Origin: Carallia brachiata
Lineage: Eukaryota; Streptophyta; Magnoliopsida; Malpighiales; Rhizophoraceae
DNA length: 64,000 nucleotides
Reading direction: 5' to 3'
Assembly: GCA_021464245.1 (NCBI GenBank)
Contig: JADCRB010000067.1
Location: 2,077,908 to 2,141,907, forward strand
Positions 34,331 to 45,895 of this stretch are shown in pieces. Both the position numbers and the translations under genes were made by a program. The first letter of the stretch is position 1; the number at the start of each line of letters is the position of its first letter. The notes below the pieces were generated by a model that was not told the DNA's origin, did no database searches, and saw nothing but the letters and a program-made list of their open reading frames with translations.

Positions 34331-37300
34331 TCAGCAAGAAACCTCATAGTTTGACAGGTCAGGGCCTCTAGAGTGGCCTTCAGGCGAAGATCTGGTGTCA
34401 ACCCCCGGATCCCTGAAGGCTGGCACGGGGTTAACAGAAGCCACATTGGCCCCATGGAAGGATGAAGTGGGTATGAGAATTGGCTTTACTGCTTCATAGC
34501 CCCCCCTAAACTCTTCTGCAGAGAGAATGCTGACGGTGGGAGCGATAGCCGGTGCGAGTTCAATTCTGTGCTTCTTCTTCTGCTCCTGCTGGTGACCTGG
34601 TAGAAAACTGCCTACGACAACCTGATGCACGCAAAAATACTTAGATTCACAAACATTGAAATATTCTAGTGGTAGTAATCATATGCTCAATGTTTCCTCA
34701 AAATACATACATTAACAGAAATAAATGATTAATTAACAATATTCGTATGTTTTGTTTCCTAAAAAAAATTGTGTACCTGCACTGGTCCAGCAGCAATCAA
34801 CAGACCAGCTAATCCTCCCCCGACAACACGCCCATCTGGACCCGCCAAAGAAACGCTCATTCCACCAGATCTGCTCTTTGTGCCTCCATTCTCCATGGGC
34901 ATAAATGATCCAGACAAAGAAAGAATCTCAAAACGACCCTGAAGAAAAGGATGGTTTCTCATAAGCCATAAGGCCTAGTAATGGAAACATTGGCATGGAA
35001 ATCCTATCAATGTGCAAAAACAGATGCAATCTTAAACTGGCAATGAACAAAAATTACTTTTTTTTCCATGGCAACATAAGGTCCAATTGTTAGATTTCAA
35101 TAGATAGAAATTACATAAAACACAGACATAAGCGTACTTCAGAATAAGGACATTCAGCTCTTTGAGATGCATCAAAAACTCATACATTGCGTACAATTGT
35201 ACTTGATTCAATGATCCACTAGAAATGCAACTCAGGTTACTAAAAGGGATACAGCTGTGCAGATTGCCAGAGGCCAAGCAACACCTTTCTCCTCACTTCT
35301 GTCCTACCTTCATAAATTCTAACATGATTAGATAGGCATCTTGTCCATTTATGTATGGGATCAGAAACACCTCAAGCCATATGTACGGGATCAAAGATGT
35401 ACATTGGTTTTATGCTCCTAGGACAAAGGGAGCCAAGTTAGGTATAAAGGTATAACACTCGCTAATATCTGCAAGCTTAGCAGGGGTAAAGTGAACATTT
35501 CTCTCTAATCTGTGTCAAACAGAGCCATGCTCTTTGCATCAAAGTGGCTTAACCATTCCTGAGTGGAGAGAAACTACTGCAACCACACTGGGCTTGTGTA
35601 GTCTATTGTTGGGCCAAAGGGGAACCATCTCACTGCTTTTAAGGCACAAATTAGTCATTCTGTTCTTCATGAATTTTACAATTTTCTACTTCAGTTTTCT
35701 CATTTTATAATTTTCTACTCCATTTCTTGTGATATGAAGAATTTCACTTTAAGCTATGCTCAAATACTTATCAAGAAAAGAAACGCACCATTCAAACAAG
35801 GATTAAATTTAATTACCTAAAATTATGACAAATAAAGATTAAAGGCCGCACCTCATAAGTTAGAGTACCACCAGAAGAAGTAGGTTGACGTAGAGTAACA
35901 TTCGAGATCATACCATTTGCAGAGAGAATGCAAATAGCACGAGCTCCTTGTTGAGAAAAGGACATGACCTTCATCGTAACATCCTATAACAGAGAGGAGA
36001 GTAAGATAAACATAAAAACTGAAAAAACACAGGATGACAAACTACTAAGGAAGTGCCTGAAGTCATCTTTCTCTAATGAACATTGGGCCGGTTGGGACAA
36101 TGGACTGACTTCAAGAAAATTATCATGGCCATGCAGATAAAAAGCCTGACAAATGCCTAATGAAGTAGTTAATTGGAACCCACTAACCTGTTCCTTTACA
36201 ATTGGTACACAAATGATTAAAGAATTTGTTTTGTTTCCATTCGCTAGTGAAACTATCAACAATGATTCGAAAAGTTCACTCCTTGTCTTTGTATGATTTT
36301 ACATATTATTCCAAATTCAGTTTTTAAGAAATGCAGAAACAGGAAACTAACCAGAAACCAAATGCACCATTGTATTTTACCTAGACTCAGTTAAAAAATT
36401 CTAAAACATACCTCACCAGCATTTACTGTGAACACATGAGGGGTGAAATTTGCTCCCACAAAGTATGCCAAGCTTTCACCTGCATTGTATTATTTCGCAA
36501 ATCAGCAATAACCGAATGAAACCTATCAACTTTAAAGGTTCCTAATAGTATTCAATGCATATGCAATCAACAATTAAGAATATTAGACTTGAGATACACG
36601 AAAAAATGGGCCCATTAATTTGACTGCAAAGATAGGAACCAGTCAAGCAAAAGTGGACTATAACTTTAAACTTAGCCCAAGCATAGCTTGTCTAATAGCT
36701 AGAAAAATATAGTACTATGATTTACCTTACCTTTAGATGAAAAGGTAATGTATAGTAACCATATGAACAATAACACAGTAGCAGAATAAGATAGAAAAAA
36801 CCGGTGCTAAAATTTATTCAAACAAAATGATGCTAAAAAAAATAGAAGCCAAATTTTATGATTTTATTGAGGTCACAGTTTTTTCATTTACCACTTTACC
36901 TTTCAGGCCTCAAGTAATTGAAGTCAATCATTTTCAACCTTAAGAAGAGTCAGAGTCGGCAGTCCTTTAAAATAAGTTAACAGCCTAAGACAGACATGGA
37001 TCCGGTCAGATCATCCAACTAACAGATCTTTCTATTTAACTAAGTGGCAACTCGAAAAATATTCTCTGTTCTCTTGCAGAACCACCCTTAATACATTAAT
37101 TTCCACCAAAAAAAGTACAGTATTCCGTTCTGTCTAGAACTTGGAAGAAAAGAAAAAAAATTCCTTCAGATTACATTATCCGGATCGACGTCTTCTTCTC
37201 ATTCATTTCTTCTACCATATAACTCCATAATATGGGACACAACAAGATTATCAGATCTGATGGTCCCACCCACCCTCAAACCTGCAACTGACCCAACAGA

Positions 37301-37913
37301 AATTCCTCCATAATTCGACGGTAAAATTCAAAACTGAACCAAACCCACGTGGATTTCGCATCTCTACATATGTATCTAACACTAAAAACTCCCACAAGTA
37401 TCAGCTAAAGACCAAGTCCATCGCTATTAAAGAGCAAGAAAAAATAAAGACAAAAAATCCCCCCCCCAAAAAAAGAAAAAGGAAAAATCTTAAGAGTGAT
37501 AGAATCAATAGATATAAATGAATCAAACCTGGGCTCCCATATACATAACTGTGCTGCTTCTTGATAGACCCTCTAGTCCGCCCTCTCCCCCGTTTCCAAG
37601 CCGAAAACTCTCCGGTGAGAGGAATAGACGACGATATCGGCATCGGTGACAATGCAGTCGCCACCAAAGTGCCGTCAGGCCCGTACTTTCTAGGCCTCCC
37701 TCTTTTCTTTTTCAAAACCGTGCCCTCGCCCACCGGAGTCAGAGCCACCTCAGGCGCACCAAACTGGATGGCGGTTGGGTTACTACCCGGGTTCGGATTC
37801 GGGTTGCTCGGATTCGAAATCGCGGTGGGGCTAGAATTTTCAATTCTGGGGGCCACCCTGTAGCTATCTGGAGCTTCATCTCCCTTCGCTGCCACTCCCT
37901 CGTTTACCTCCAT
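34331..37913 (-). CDS. AHL: AT-hook motif nuclear-localized protein (AHL)
   Basis: This plant DNA-binding protein recognises the minor groove of AT-rich DNA and forms oligomers that modulate transcription and chromatin. Exons, read on the minus strand: 37913-37529, 36479-36412, 35983-35852, 34938-34777 and 34621-34331. They join to 1038 bases (345 residues), the usual size. A Pro/Asn-rich N-terminus precedes AT-hook 1, KKKRGRPRKYGPDG (RGRPR core at 71-75), then a second hook-like block, KRGRGRTRGS (107-116). The PPC/DUF296 domain covers about residues 134-275 (ANFTPHVFTVNAGEDV, GARAICILSANG, GRFEILSLSGSF, GRVVGGGLAGLLIAAGPVQ and VVVGSF). Two hooks and introns within the PPC domain point to the intron-containing AHL clade (AHL1/AHL3-like). 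The second hook has T where the core RGRP proline is expected. Telo-boxes lie just upstream of the start. Confidence 0.95.
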
Positions 37914-40334
37914 TAATTCTTATCATTCAAAATCCCCTTAAACCCTAAAAAAACCCTAAAATCCGACACACATGAAAAATCAAAACTTTTGAAGCCCAGC
38001 TGTTTGTTTTACAATTCAATGCAAAAAAAAGCGAAAATTACCCACAAAATCAGAATATTATAGAGAAAATGAACTCAAATGAGCTAATTCAGCTACAAAA
38101 AAGAGGAAAAAAACACATCTTTTGATTTGACTCTTCACGGATCAGGATCAAAGCATGATTTATCACAATACAGGATGAACATATGCTGCTTAAATCTCCA
38201 ACAAAAACTGAAATTCAAACCTTCAATGGCGAGATTTTAGTTTCCGCGAAAATTATCAAGAAAATGGGAAAAAAAATAAAGGGTGAAAAATGCAAAAAAG
38301 GGATAAAAGATTGGGCGAAACAGAAATTGTTGAAAGGAAACGAAATAACGAATTTAGGGTTTTGCAAGAAAAGGAGAAGAAATAAATAAAGTTATAATTT
38401 TTTTTTCAAAAAAAAAATGCATATAATTATTAAATATTTGTGAGTTTAACTAGCAAATAATAAATATTTTAATTGTCCATATTTAAAATATAAATTTTGG
38501 TTAAGAAATTGATTCACGTCCGTCTTGGAATTTAATAGGGATTATTTTAATAATAAATGGCCGATCTGGTAAATTTGAAATATTTAAACCTTTGTGGCTA
38601 AAAAAATAGAATACTAAAAACTTATATGGAATTGGATTAAAGAAAATTTGTTTCTTTTTTAATATGTCTCCCTTATTTATTTAATTCATTTAAAAAAATA
38701 GTTTTTTAAGCTGTAAAGCTAAAGTTAGAGAAAGCCGTGCTGATTTTCTCTTTTCCAATTTCCAAGCTACTGACATCTACCAATGGCGGTGGTATACTTG
38801 TAGTGATTGAATGCGTCCTGCTTAGCAGTGATTCGAATTCAAATCCTATTCCTTAAGCTCTTCCTCGAATTAAAAAGAATTTAATTATAATCATCATTTT
38901 CAGTTTTAAATTTATTAATAATATAATGAGAAAATTTACTCAATTCTAATAATATTGTGGTGATATAATTATATAAAAAAATTTAAATAAAAATATTAAC
39001 AAATAATTTTAATTTTAATTTATAAATACGATGGTTGATGTATTTACAATACATATTTTTTTTTGTTAAAAAATAAAAAAAATTGCTGACATCTTCTTTG
39101 TCTTTTCGGCTAAATTAAAGTTTGACCATTTAAAATCTAAACTTCTTGTCCCCAGAGTCATTTTTGGGGGAATATACTATTTGGTGCCACTCTGAACAGC
39201 ACTTGCAACTGATTTATGCCGACCCAGAAAAAGAAAATGGCAACTACGCCGAAAAAAAAAGAAAAAAAAAAGAAACTATATTACCGGTGCTTTGTTTTCT
39301 TTTTTGTGGGTACATCAGAATGGCAGTTTACAATTGCTACAGAATAATAAAAGGACCCAAAACCTTTTAGTTAGGACTGGTTTTATGTTAGGTGACTCGA
39401 AATTTTGACAAGGCAAGTTTGCAACGAACAAAGGGGGAAAACAAAATTTCTCATCTAATGTACACCATTTTATAAATTTCAGTCGTCTCAAAAAGTTTGT
39501 GAGAACGTCTAGAAAAGATCAACATGCCATGACATAGAGCTGGAGGGGCTCTGGGCCTGGGGTGATAGCCGTCTGCATTGGCACTGACATCGTTAACGGT
39601 AGGAGTCCTATTCTCTTAATCTGCGGCAGAAGTTTTCTGCAAGGGAGTAGTGAAGGACAGATCATTTGTTGGAATTGTCTTCTTCAGCCTGTCAACGTCT
39701 ATTATGGACCTTATGGCCACTTCTCTCAGCTTTCCTTTTTTTTTTTTTTTCTTGATGCTGTAGAAGATATGGGCGAGCAAGGTTTCAACAGCATTGGTGA
39801 CTCAGGCTCGCGAGCCTCCAGGACATGTAATCGGACATAGGCATGCTCACTTGTAATCTATAGCCCCTTCACGCAAGGTATTATTCCCAAAGGCTCCAAC
39901 TAGTGTGTAGTGATCACCAAGCATGTTTAGCCACAGTACACATGCCTACCTTGCAACTGCATTCAAATAGTGATAATGCAATTCATACAACTATAAACAC
40001 ATTTATATAGACGACATTCCGAGGTACAAATATAATTATTTTGAACGTCATGGCTGGTTAAACAAAGAACCTTTTAATTCATTTTGAACTCTATCACAAT
40101 TATATCCAACAATGTTAATTTTGATCTTGCTGATTGCATAAATAGGCGGCCTTGCAGGAACTGCCACCAATCTCTCACCTTAAAAGTTACAAATTACTCT
40201 TTCTCCCAAAAGAATTTGGAAACAGAAAGAATTAGGCCAAGTAGGACTACAATAAATCTTTTTTTTTTTTTTTTATCAGATGTGTTGCATATTTTAGCCA
40301 TACAAGCACATGTATGCATCAAAACACAAAAAGC
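37914..40334. other. Region between TBL and AHL genes
   Basis: This holds the AHL promoter side (37,914-38,400, with telo-boxes and an A-rich leader), AT-rich DNA (38,400-39,150), and the TBL 3' flank. A less AT-rich block at 39,540-39,990 has a 62-codon open frame on the minus strand of protein-like composition but unknown family. No confident gene. Confidence 0.55.
37940..37958 (-). promoter_or_regulatory. Two telo-boxes upstream of AHL start
   Basis: AAACCCTA occurs at 37940-37947 and 37951-37958 (read TAGGGTTT on the gene's strand), 27-45 bases before the ATG at 37913, so probably in the leader or core promoter. Confidence 0.5.
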
Positions 40335-43272
40335 TCATAATGGAGAGCTTTGGCTGGCCTCAAATTCTCTTCTTGTGATTTCAAGCACAAGTTCATTCCA
40401 AGTATCAACGGGACCTGGCATGCACCAGTGCAAGCAATCTTGCGGTGGAGGCCTTCCATTAGGACCCCGTTTTGTGATTTTATTCGGGTCGGGGCTTCGG
40501 TATGGACCTGGATGCCCATCATGGCGATAACTAAACGCTTCAGTAATGTCCATCAACTTCAACCTTGATTTATTTGCGGCTTTCTTAATTGCACGATTGA
40601 AACCCATTACTTGTTTCTCGTGCATTATATTTGTGAAGCCATTCTCTACCAATTCACCTGGTGCAAGAGGCTTCTCTTTTCCAGTGCATGATCCTCCGGT
40701 ATTCCAAGCTCCACCCTCATAATGATCAGGTGAATAGGAACGCACAATGGTGAGCCCAGTGTAATTTGGATGGGTAACAAGGGATGTGAGAATTGTCTCC
40801 ACAGATATGCCATATGCTTCAATGTTGTTAACCTTCATTGGACGAGACTTGTCTGGCCACCATAACTGTCCTCCCACAATTTCATTGTTCAACATGTATA
40901 CTGACTGCTTTGCAAACCAGTGCCCCGAAGAAAGAACAATCACATCAAAATTTTGGATATATTCCATAAAATATTCATCAGGCATGTCCAAATGGAGCTT
41001 GTCCACACCTTGAGGGGCAAAGTCAAAAGGTTCTGACGTTCTATGAACAAGCCAGGAGGACCATATGCGAACGATCATAGTAGATGTTGACCTGAAGTAA
41101 TACCGCTGCATTCTTTTGTTCCCTCGGTTTTTTGGAACCTCGGCCTGTAGGTCAACCAATAACTTGTCTTAAGAAACTTACTAAAGAATCACGAAACAAA
41201 TATATCTAAAGAGAATCAGTAATAGTTAAGTTATATCAAATTACTACTAATCACTCCAAACTGTTTAAAAACAATGAAAGTAGCATATAAACCACACAGC
41301 AAATGAGAAAGCCACTTCAAGGCCATAAATCTCTGTGTCAAATAGCATCACAGCAGAATTGCTCAATTGCTGACTTTGGCTCCATAATCACAACAAAACT
41401 AAATGTATTCTTTGTTGTCCAGTGATAATGAAATAAAATGCCTCCAGAACCCAGTGAAAACTGCCAGCAAGCAGGGTAAAATGCTGTTAATGGGAAGTAA
41501 CTTGCCTGCCAGAGAAGGCACAACATTGACTCCATCTGGTTTCGAGCGACAGAATCTCCGATGAAAGCCAGCGTCTTCCCTCTCATCAATTCCAGAAACT
41601 TCTTCGCATCAAATCGTGGTAGATCACAGTGAAAGGGCTTCCATCGCCAATTCTCATATTGCTTGTCAGGTCTCCCATTCCCTTGGCAGTTCTGCATCTG
41701 CGTCACAACAGGGCATGTGTTGTTTGTATATAACGGCCCTAGGGGATCATAAAACCAACTTCCATGGTAGAGATCACAACCTGCATACCAAATCAAAATC
41801 AAATTGTCAATGAAAAGCTCAACAAAAATAAAAAAGAAAAAAAGAGCCTACATGCAAATGAAACCTTACTAGATAAATCAACTACGAAAAAATTATCCAA
41901 CTTGAATATCCTTCTGTACAAAAAAATGAAAAATAACTTTGTGCATTCGGTTGAACCTGAAGTTTAGAATGACTATGTTTTTCTGATACTGTTGCCGATA
42001 CCTCGAAAGGAGGCTAAATACTAACTCCCAACTCATTAGATCTACTAACTCCCAATTCATTAGATCAGATAATAGAAGCCAAAATAAACGACTGTAGTCA
42101 TCTACTAACCAACGGGATCTTCTAGTCAGTGTAAATATTTGTACGTCTAAAGGAGGAGGGAGGTAGCAGGGAGGTGGGGCAGGTATTCTTTACCCCCTTT
42201 CCCTGCCAAAGGAATACATGGAAATTGGAAATGAGAGAGAGAAAACATTGCGTGTTTACTTAAGAAATATTTTCAGTTTCCATTTCTATTTTTCCTCTGT
42301 TTTCATCTCACTTTCTAATGGTAAGGTTATTCCAATAGAATATAAACTGGATGATCTTACCCTTCAAAGAAAGAAAAAAAAAAAAGGCAGCATTCTGATC
42401 CTTTACAAAATCAGAAAACTGAGAAATACACGTTTTCTATTTTCCAGAAAAGGAAAATTTTCTCCGAGTAAACATGTCCGGCTGTGCCATGCATAAGTTA
42501 TTAATGCACAAATTAATGCCAGGAAAGTTGCTATGTGGAACTTAATCACACAATTTTAGCAGCAAGTTACCATATAAAAACCACCGCCAAATATCTGAAC
42601 AAAATCAACCAATATCCTGTGAAGAAGAAACACAGTTAACATTTGATACTACAATTAGAAGATAACTACAAAGGTACCTGACTCGTCGGAAGCAGTCTTG
42701 GTCGCATTGTGGTCTGCGACAGATATAGATGGCTCAGTCTCCAATTTGGAATCCGGCAAAGTATTAGCTGCAGTAGTCTCATTTAATTCTTTATTTATAT
42801 TGCCAGAATCTTCGGGTCTAAAATCCTTTGTAGCACTGGAAACAATCGAATCATCCTTAACCCCGCTCCCTTCATTGTCTTTTTTCGTATCAGTATCAGA
42901 AACTTGAAGATTGGGCACAGATTGCGATGATTCCTCATCAATAGGATTTACACTATTGTTAACACCACTTGAACCGATGGACGCTTCTACTTTAGACCCA
43001 GGTGGAGAAATTTTGTGGGTTACATCTACATCACTGTCTTTGCCGCGTTCAACGGAGCTTTCATTAGCCGGAGATAGGGGCAGGACCAATCTAGCGGACC
43101 TGTCAATGCCGTAAAAGTAGACATGGACTCTGGAACCTATTGGGTATGAGACCATAAACAATGAGGCAAGAACCAAGAATATGGCAAGGCCTCCTACAGA
43201 GACTGCAATGGAAGAAAGAGACCGCGGAAATGCGGTCATGACTGGACCGGTTTTTGGGGAAGCCAATATCAT
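40335..43272 (-). CDS. TBL18: TRICHOME BIREFRINGENCE-LIKE O-acetyltransferase (TBL18-like)
   Basis: This is a Golgi type II membrane protein of the DUF231/PC-esterase family, whose members O-acetylate cell-wall polysaccharides such as xylan, mannan or pectin. Exons on the minus strand: 43272-42678, 41780-41506 and 41144-40335. They join to 1680 bases (559 residues). A short cytosolic N-terminus and one membrane anchor (about residues 18-42, SLSSIAVSVGGLAIFLVLAS) are followed by a Ser/Thr/Asp-rich stem without structure (about 60-195). The TBL domain begins at CDLYHGSWFYD. The GDS catalytic block is FIGDSVARNQ (Ser275) and the DxxH block is DCLHWCMPG (Asp526, His529). The splice donor of intron 2 is CAG|GCAAGT, a GC-AG intron. 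The ATG at 43272 is the first in frame; a second at residue 12 is possible. The TBL18 name rests on recalled resemblance and gene order; the substrate is unproven. Confidence 0.94.
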
Positions 43273-44239
43273 GGCATTCCAAATCGCCAATCGTAACCAG
43301 AAATAGGAAATATGTTGATCATATTATACACCTGAATCTGAATTAACCCAACTAAGAATTTCTGCAGTTAATTGATTTCCCTCCTCGAAAAATCCGATCT
43401 TGGAAACGACCCACAAACCAAAACTTCCTTCCGAGTGGACCCTCGATCTCCAAATTTAGAAAGATGGAAAAAAAACGAACCAATATCAACTCTACAGCCT
43501 TAATCTCCTTCACCTTTAATGACCTGGAATAACAGATATCGTCGCATTTAATGAGCAATATGTCACAACAAATAACCCAACAAAAAAAGGATCCTTTCCT
43601 TTCCAAGCAATTCTTTGACCAAAATTAATTGACAAAAAACAATTATATATATAAATATATAAACTAGAAATTCATTCGAATCACCATTCCAGAGCATTCA
43701 GGAAACTCTGCACGTGTGGAACAGTAAAGAAGCAAAGATTTCAGATACGGTCGATTCTCAGTGGATTCGCGATCCCAATGAATAAGAAACTACCAAAGCG
43801 CCAATATCAATTCCTGATTTTCAGCAGCTCGTAGCGAGGACAAGCAGCGACGTTTTGGTTCTGCGCAGCCTGCAGGTGTTCTCGGTGGGCATAAATAATG
43901 TGAAGAAGGAGGATCCAGGATCGGGACTATCTGGCTCGCTCTCCTGCTGCCTTTACTTTTCTAGTTAGAGAGAGAAAAGTGCAGTGATCCAAATTACCAG
44001 AGTGCCCGTGATTTGGTCGTACCGCCTTTTTGGCTTAAGATTTTTGTTTTTGTTGGCACCATTTACTATTGCAACAGTTTAATTTTTTAAAACCAACTTT
44101 CTTCTTCTTCATTTTTGTTTTCTTTTTTACAACGGATAGTATCTATTAAAACCTTATGTCCAGAGACTACTCGAAACCATCCAATAATTATAATATTATT
44201 CACGTTAGATAGAAAATCATAAATTTAGTTCGAACACTT

Positions 44240-45220
44240 AGGAGGTATTTGTCTAAGAAAAAAGTTTTGTGAGAATAAGAATTAACCTTTTAATTTTAAT
44301 TTTTATTATTTATTTTTATAAAAAATACATTCTTATTCCTTTTAAAAAAGGGAATGAGATTCTTCATTTTAAGGAAATCATGATTTTCAAGTTTACTATA
44401 TTAATCATTTTCATTCCCTTCTTAACTACCTCTAACTTCTCAAATTTCTCAAACTTCCAATGTTTTTATTTTTATATTGTTATTATATTGCCTTTTTTAT
44501 TTTATTTATTCATAAAATAATAATAATAGTAATAATAATAATAATAATACATTTTTATATTATAATAAAAATTAAATATTTCAAAACTTAAGACAATAAT
44601 TAAATTATAAATACTAATATAATTTTATAGTTAAAACAATCATTTATTTATTAATAATAAATTATTTTATAATATCTACAATATTATTTTCATAATAATA
44701 ATAATAATAATATAATAATAAATATTATTTTTATTGATATTGTTATTATTCGTTACCATTACTACTTATTAATAATGAATAATGTCATAGTATTAATAAT
44801 TAAAAAAAATTAATTTCAAAAATATTTTATAAATTAACAAGTGATTATTATCATAACAATAATTTATGTTAAGATTTTCTATTTATGGTTATCATTGTGA
44901 AGTAAAGTATTATTATTTTATTATATTATTAGTTTTATTATAATTTTTAATTTTATTTTTATGGTAATTTCATATTTTTAATTGACTTACATTATATTTT
45001 TTTTTATCATTTTTATTTGATATTAACAAATTTTTAATTTTATATATTTAAATAGTTTAAGAAAATAATTTTGATTCTAATTCCTTTTTAAACAAAACAA
45101 TATCAATGAGAATTCGATTTCAGAATAAACTAAACACATTATAATTTTAGTCATTTTATCATTTTATTTAATTTTAATTTCAATTTTAATTCTGATTCTA
45201 TACAACGAATCAAATGACGC
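44240..45220. mobile_element. Non-autonomous DNA transposon-like element, copy 2
   Basis: About 981 bases homologous along their length to the element at 19537-20572 and in the same orientation. It begins aggaggtatttgtctaag and ends acgaatcaaatgacgc, both slightly decayed compared with copy 1. Internal blocks such as caagtttactatat and ataataataatagtaat match. Small indels separate the copies. An 83-codon open frame inside it (44269-44520) is AT-driven and not a gene. Confidence 0.7.
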
Positions 45221-45461
45221 TTTTAACTTTCGCACCAATCGTTCTGTCTACGAGTGAGATTGATCTTGCCCTTACATCCCCCTTTTCCTTTTACGGTTTT
45301 CAAAAGATGATAAGTGGTGCGGGTAAATTTTTCAGGGGTACTTGGAAATTACAGTGCTGATATATATTAACCACCAAATCAGGAATTTTTATCGGTAAAA
45401 GATATGGTTGTAAGGAGTTTCATCCTGAAAATTTTCTTTTTCCTTGACAAGGCATGGAGAG

Positions 45462-45895
45462 TGTTGGAATATATTCCTATAATTATCTTATAATTATCCT
45501 ATAGATATAACCAAATCACATTAGGATTCTAACATATATCCTAACAAAGAGAGTTCCTTACAATGCCGGATCTTTGTCTGTTCATACTTTAGAGAAGATT
45601 TTATACACTCTGTTATGTTTTTCCCATCATAATTTTTGTAAGTTATGATGATACTTCTTCTAATTATAGTATTTTCGGAAGAGGATCATGTCTTTCTAGG
45701 TTATTATGTTTTGATTGCGAAAGGTCAGTTTGACCTTAGTTATTGTAAATTTTTACAACCGTGTTCATCTTTTACTATACGCAGATTTCAACGTCTACGC
45801 GTCGATCTTATTATGATTTTGATAAATTTAATAATGATTTGTTGTAAAAAAAAAAATAGTTCATGTATTCTACTCTCCCTCAGGCATTAGCATTA
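45462..45895 (+). mobile_element. Possible LTR retrotransposon fragment
   Basis: The sequence tgttggaatatattcctata followed by repeated ataattatc-type words resembles the start of Copia-type LTRs in dicots. A matching second LTR, primer-binding site or protein domain is not seen, so at most this is a solo or truncated LTR; the right end is a guess. Confidence 0.35.

Noticed and set aside
38183..38389. 68-codon lysine-rich plus-strand open frame
   Set aside because: It sits in the A-rich leader and promoter side of the AHL gene on the opposite strand and reflects A-rich composition; no family recognised.
44269..44520. 83-codon plus-strand open frame
   Set aside because: It lies in an AT-rich transposon-like element; composition is nearly all I, F, L, Y, K, and the homologous copy does not keep it.
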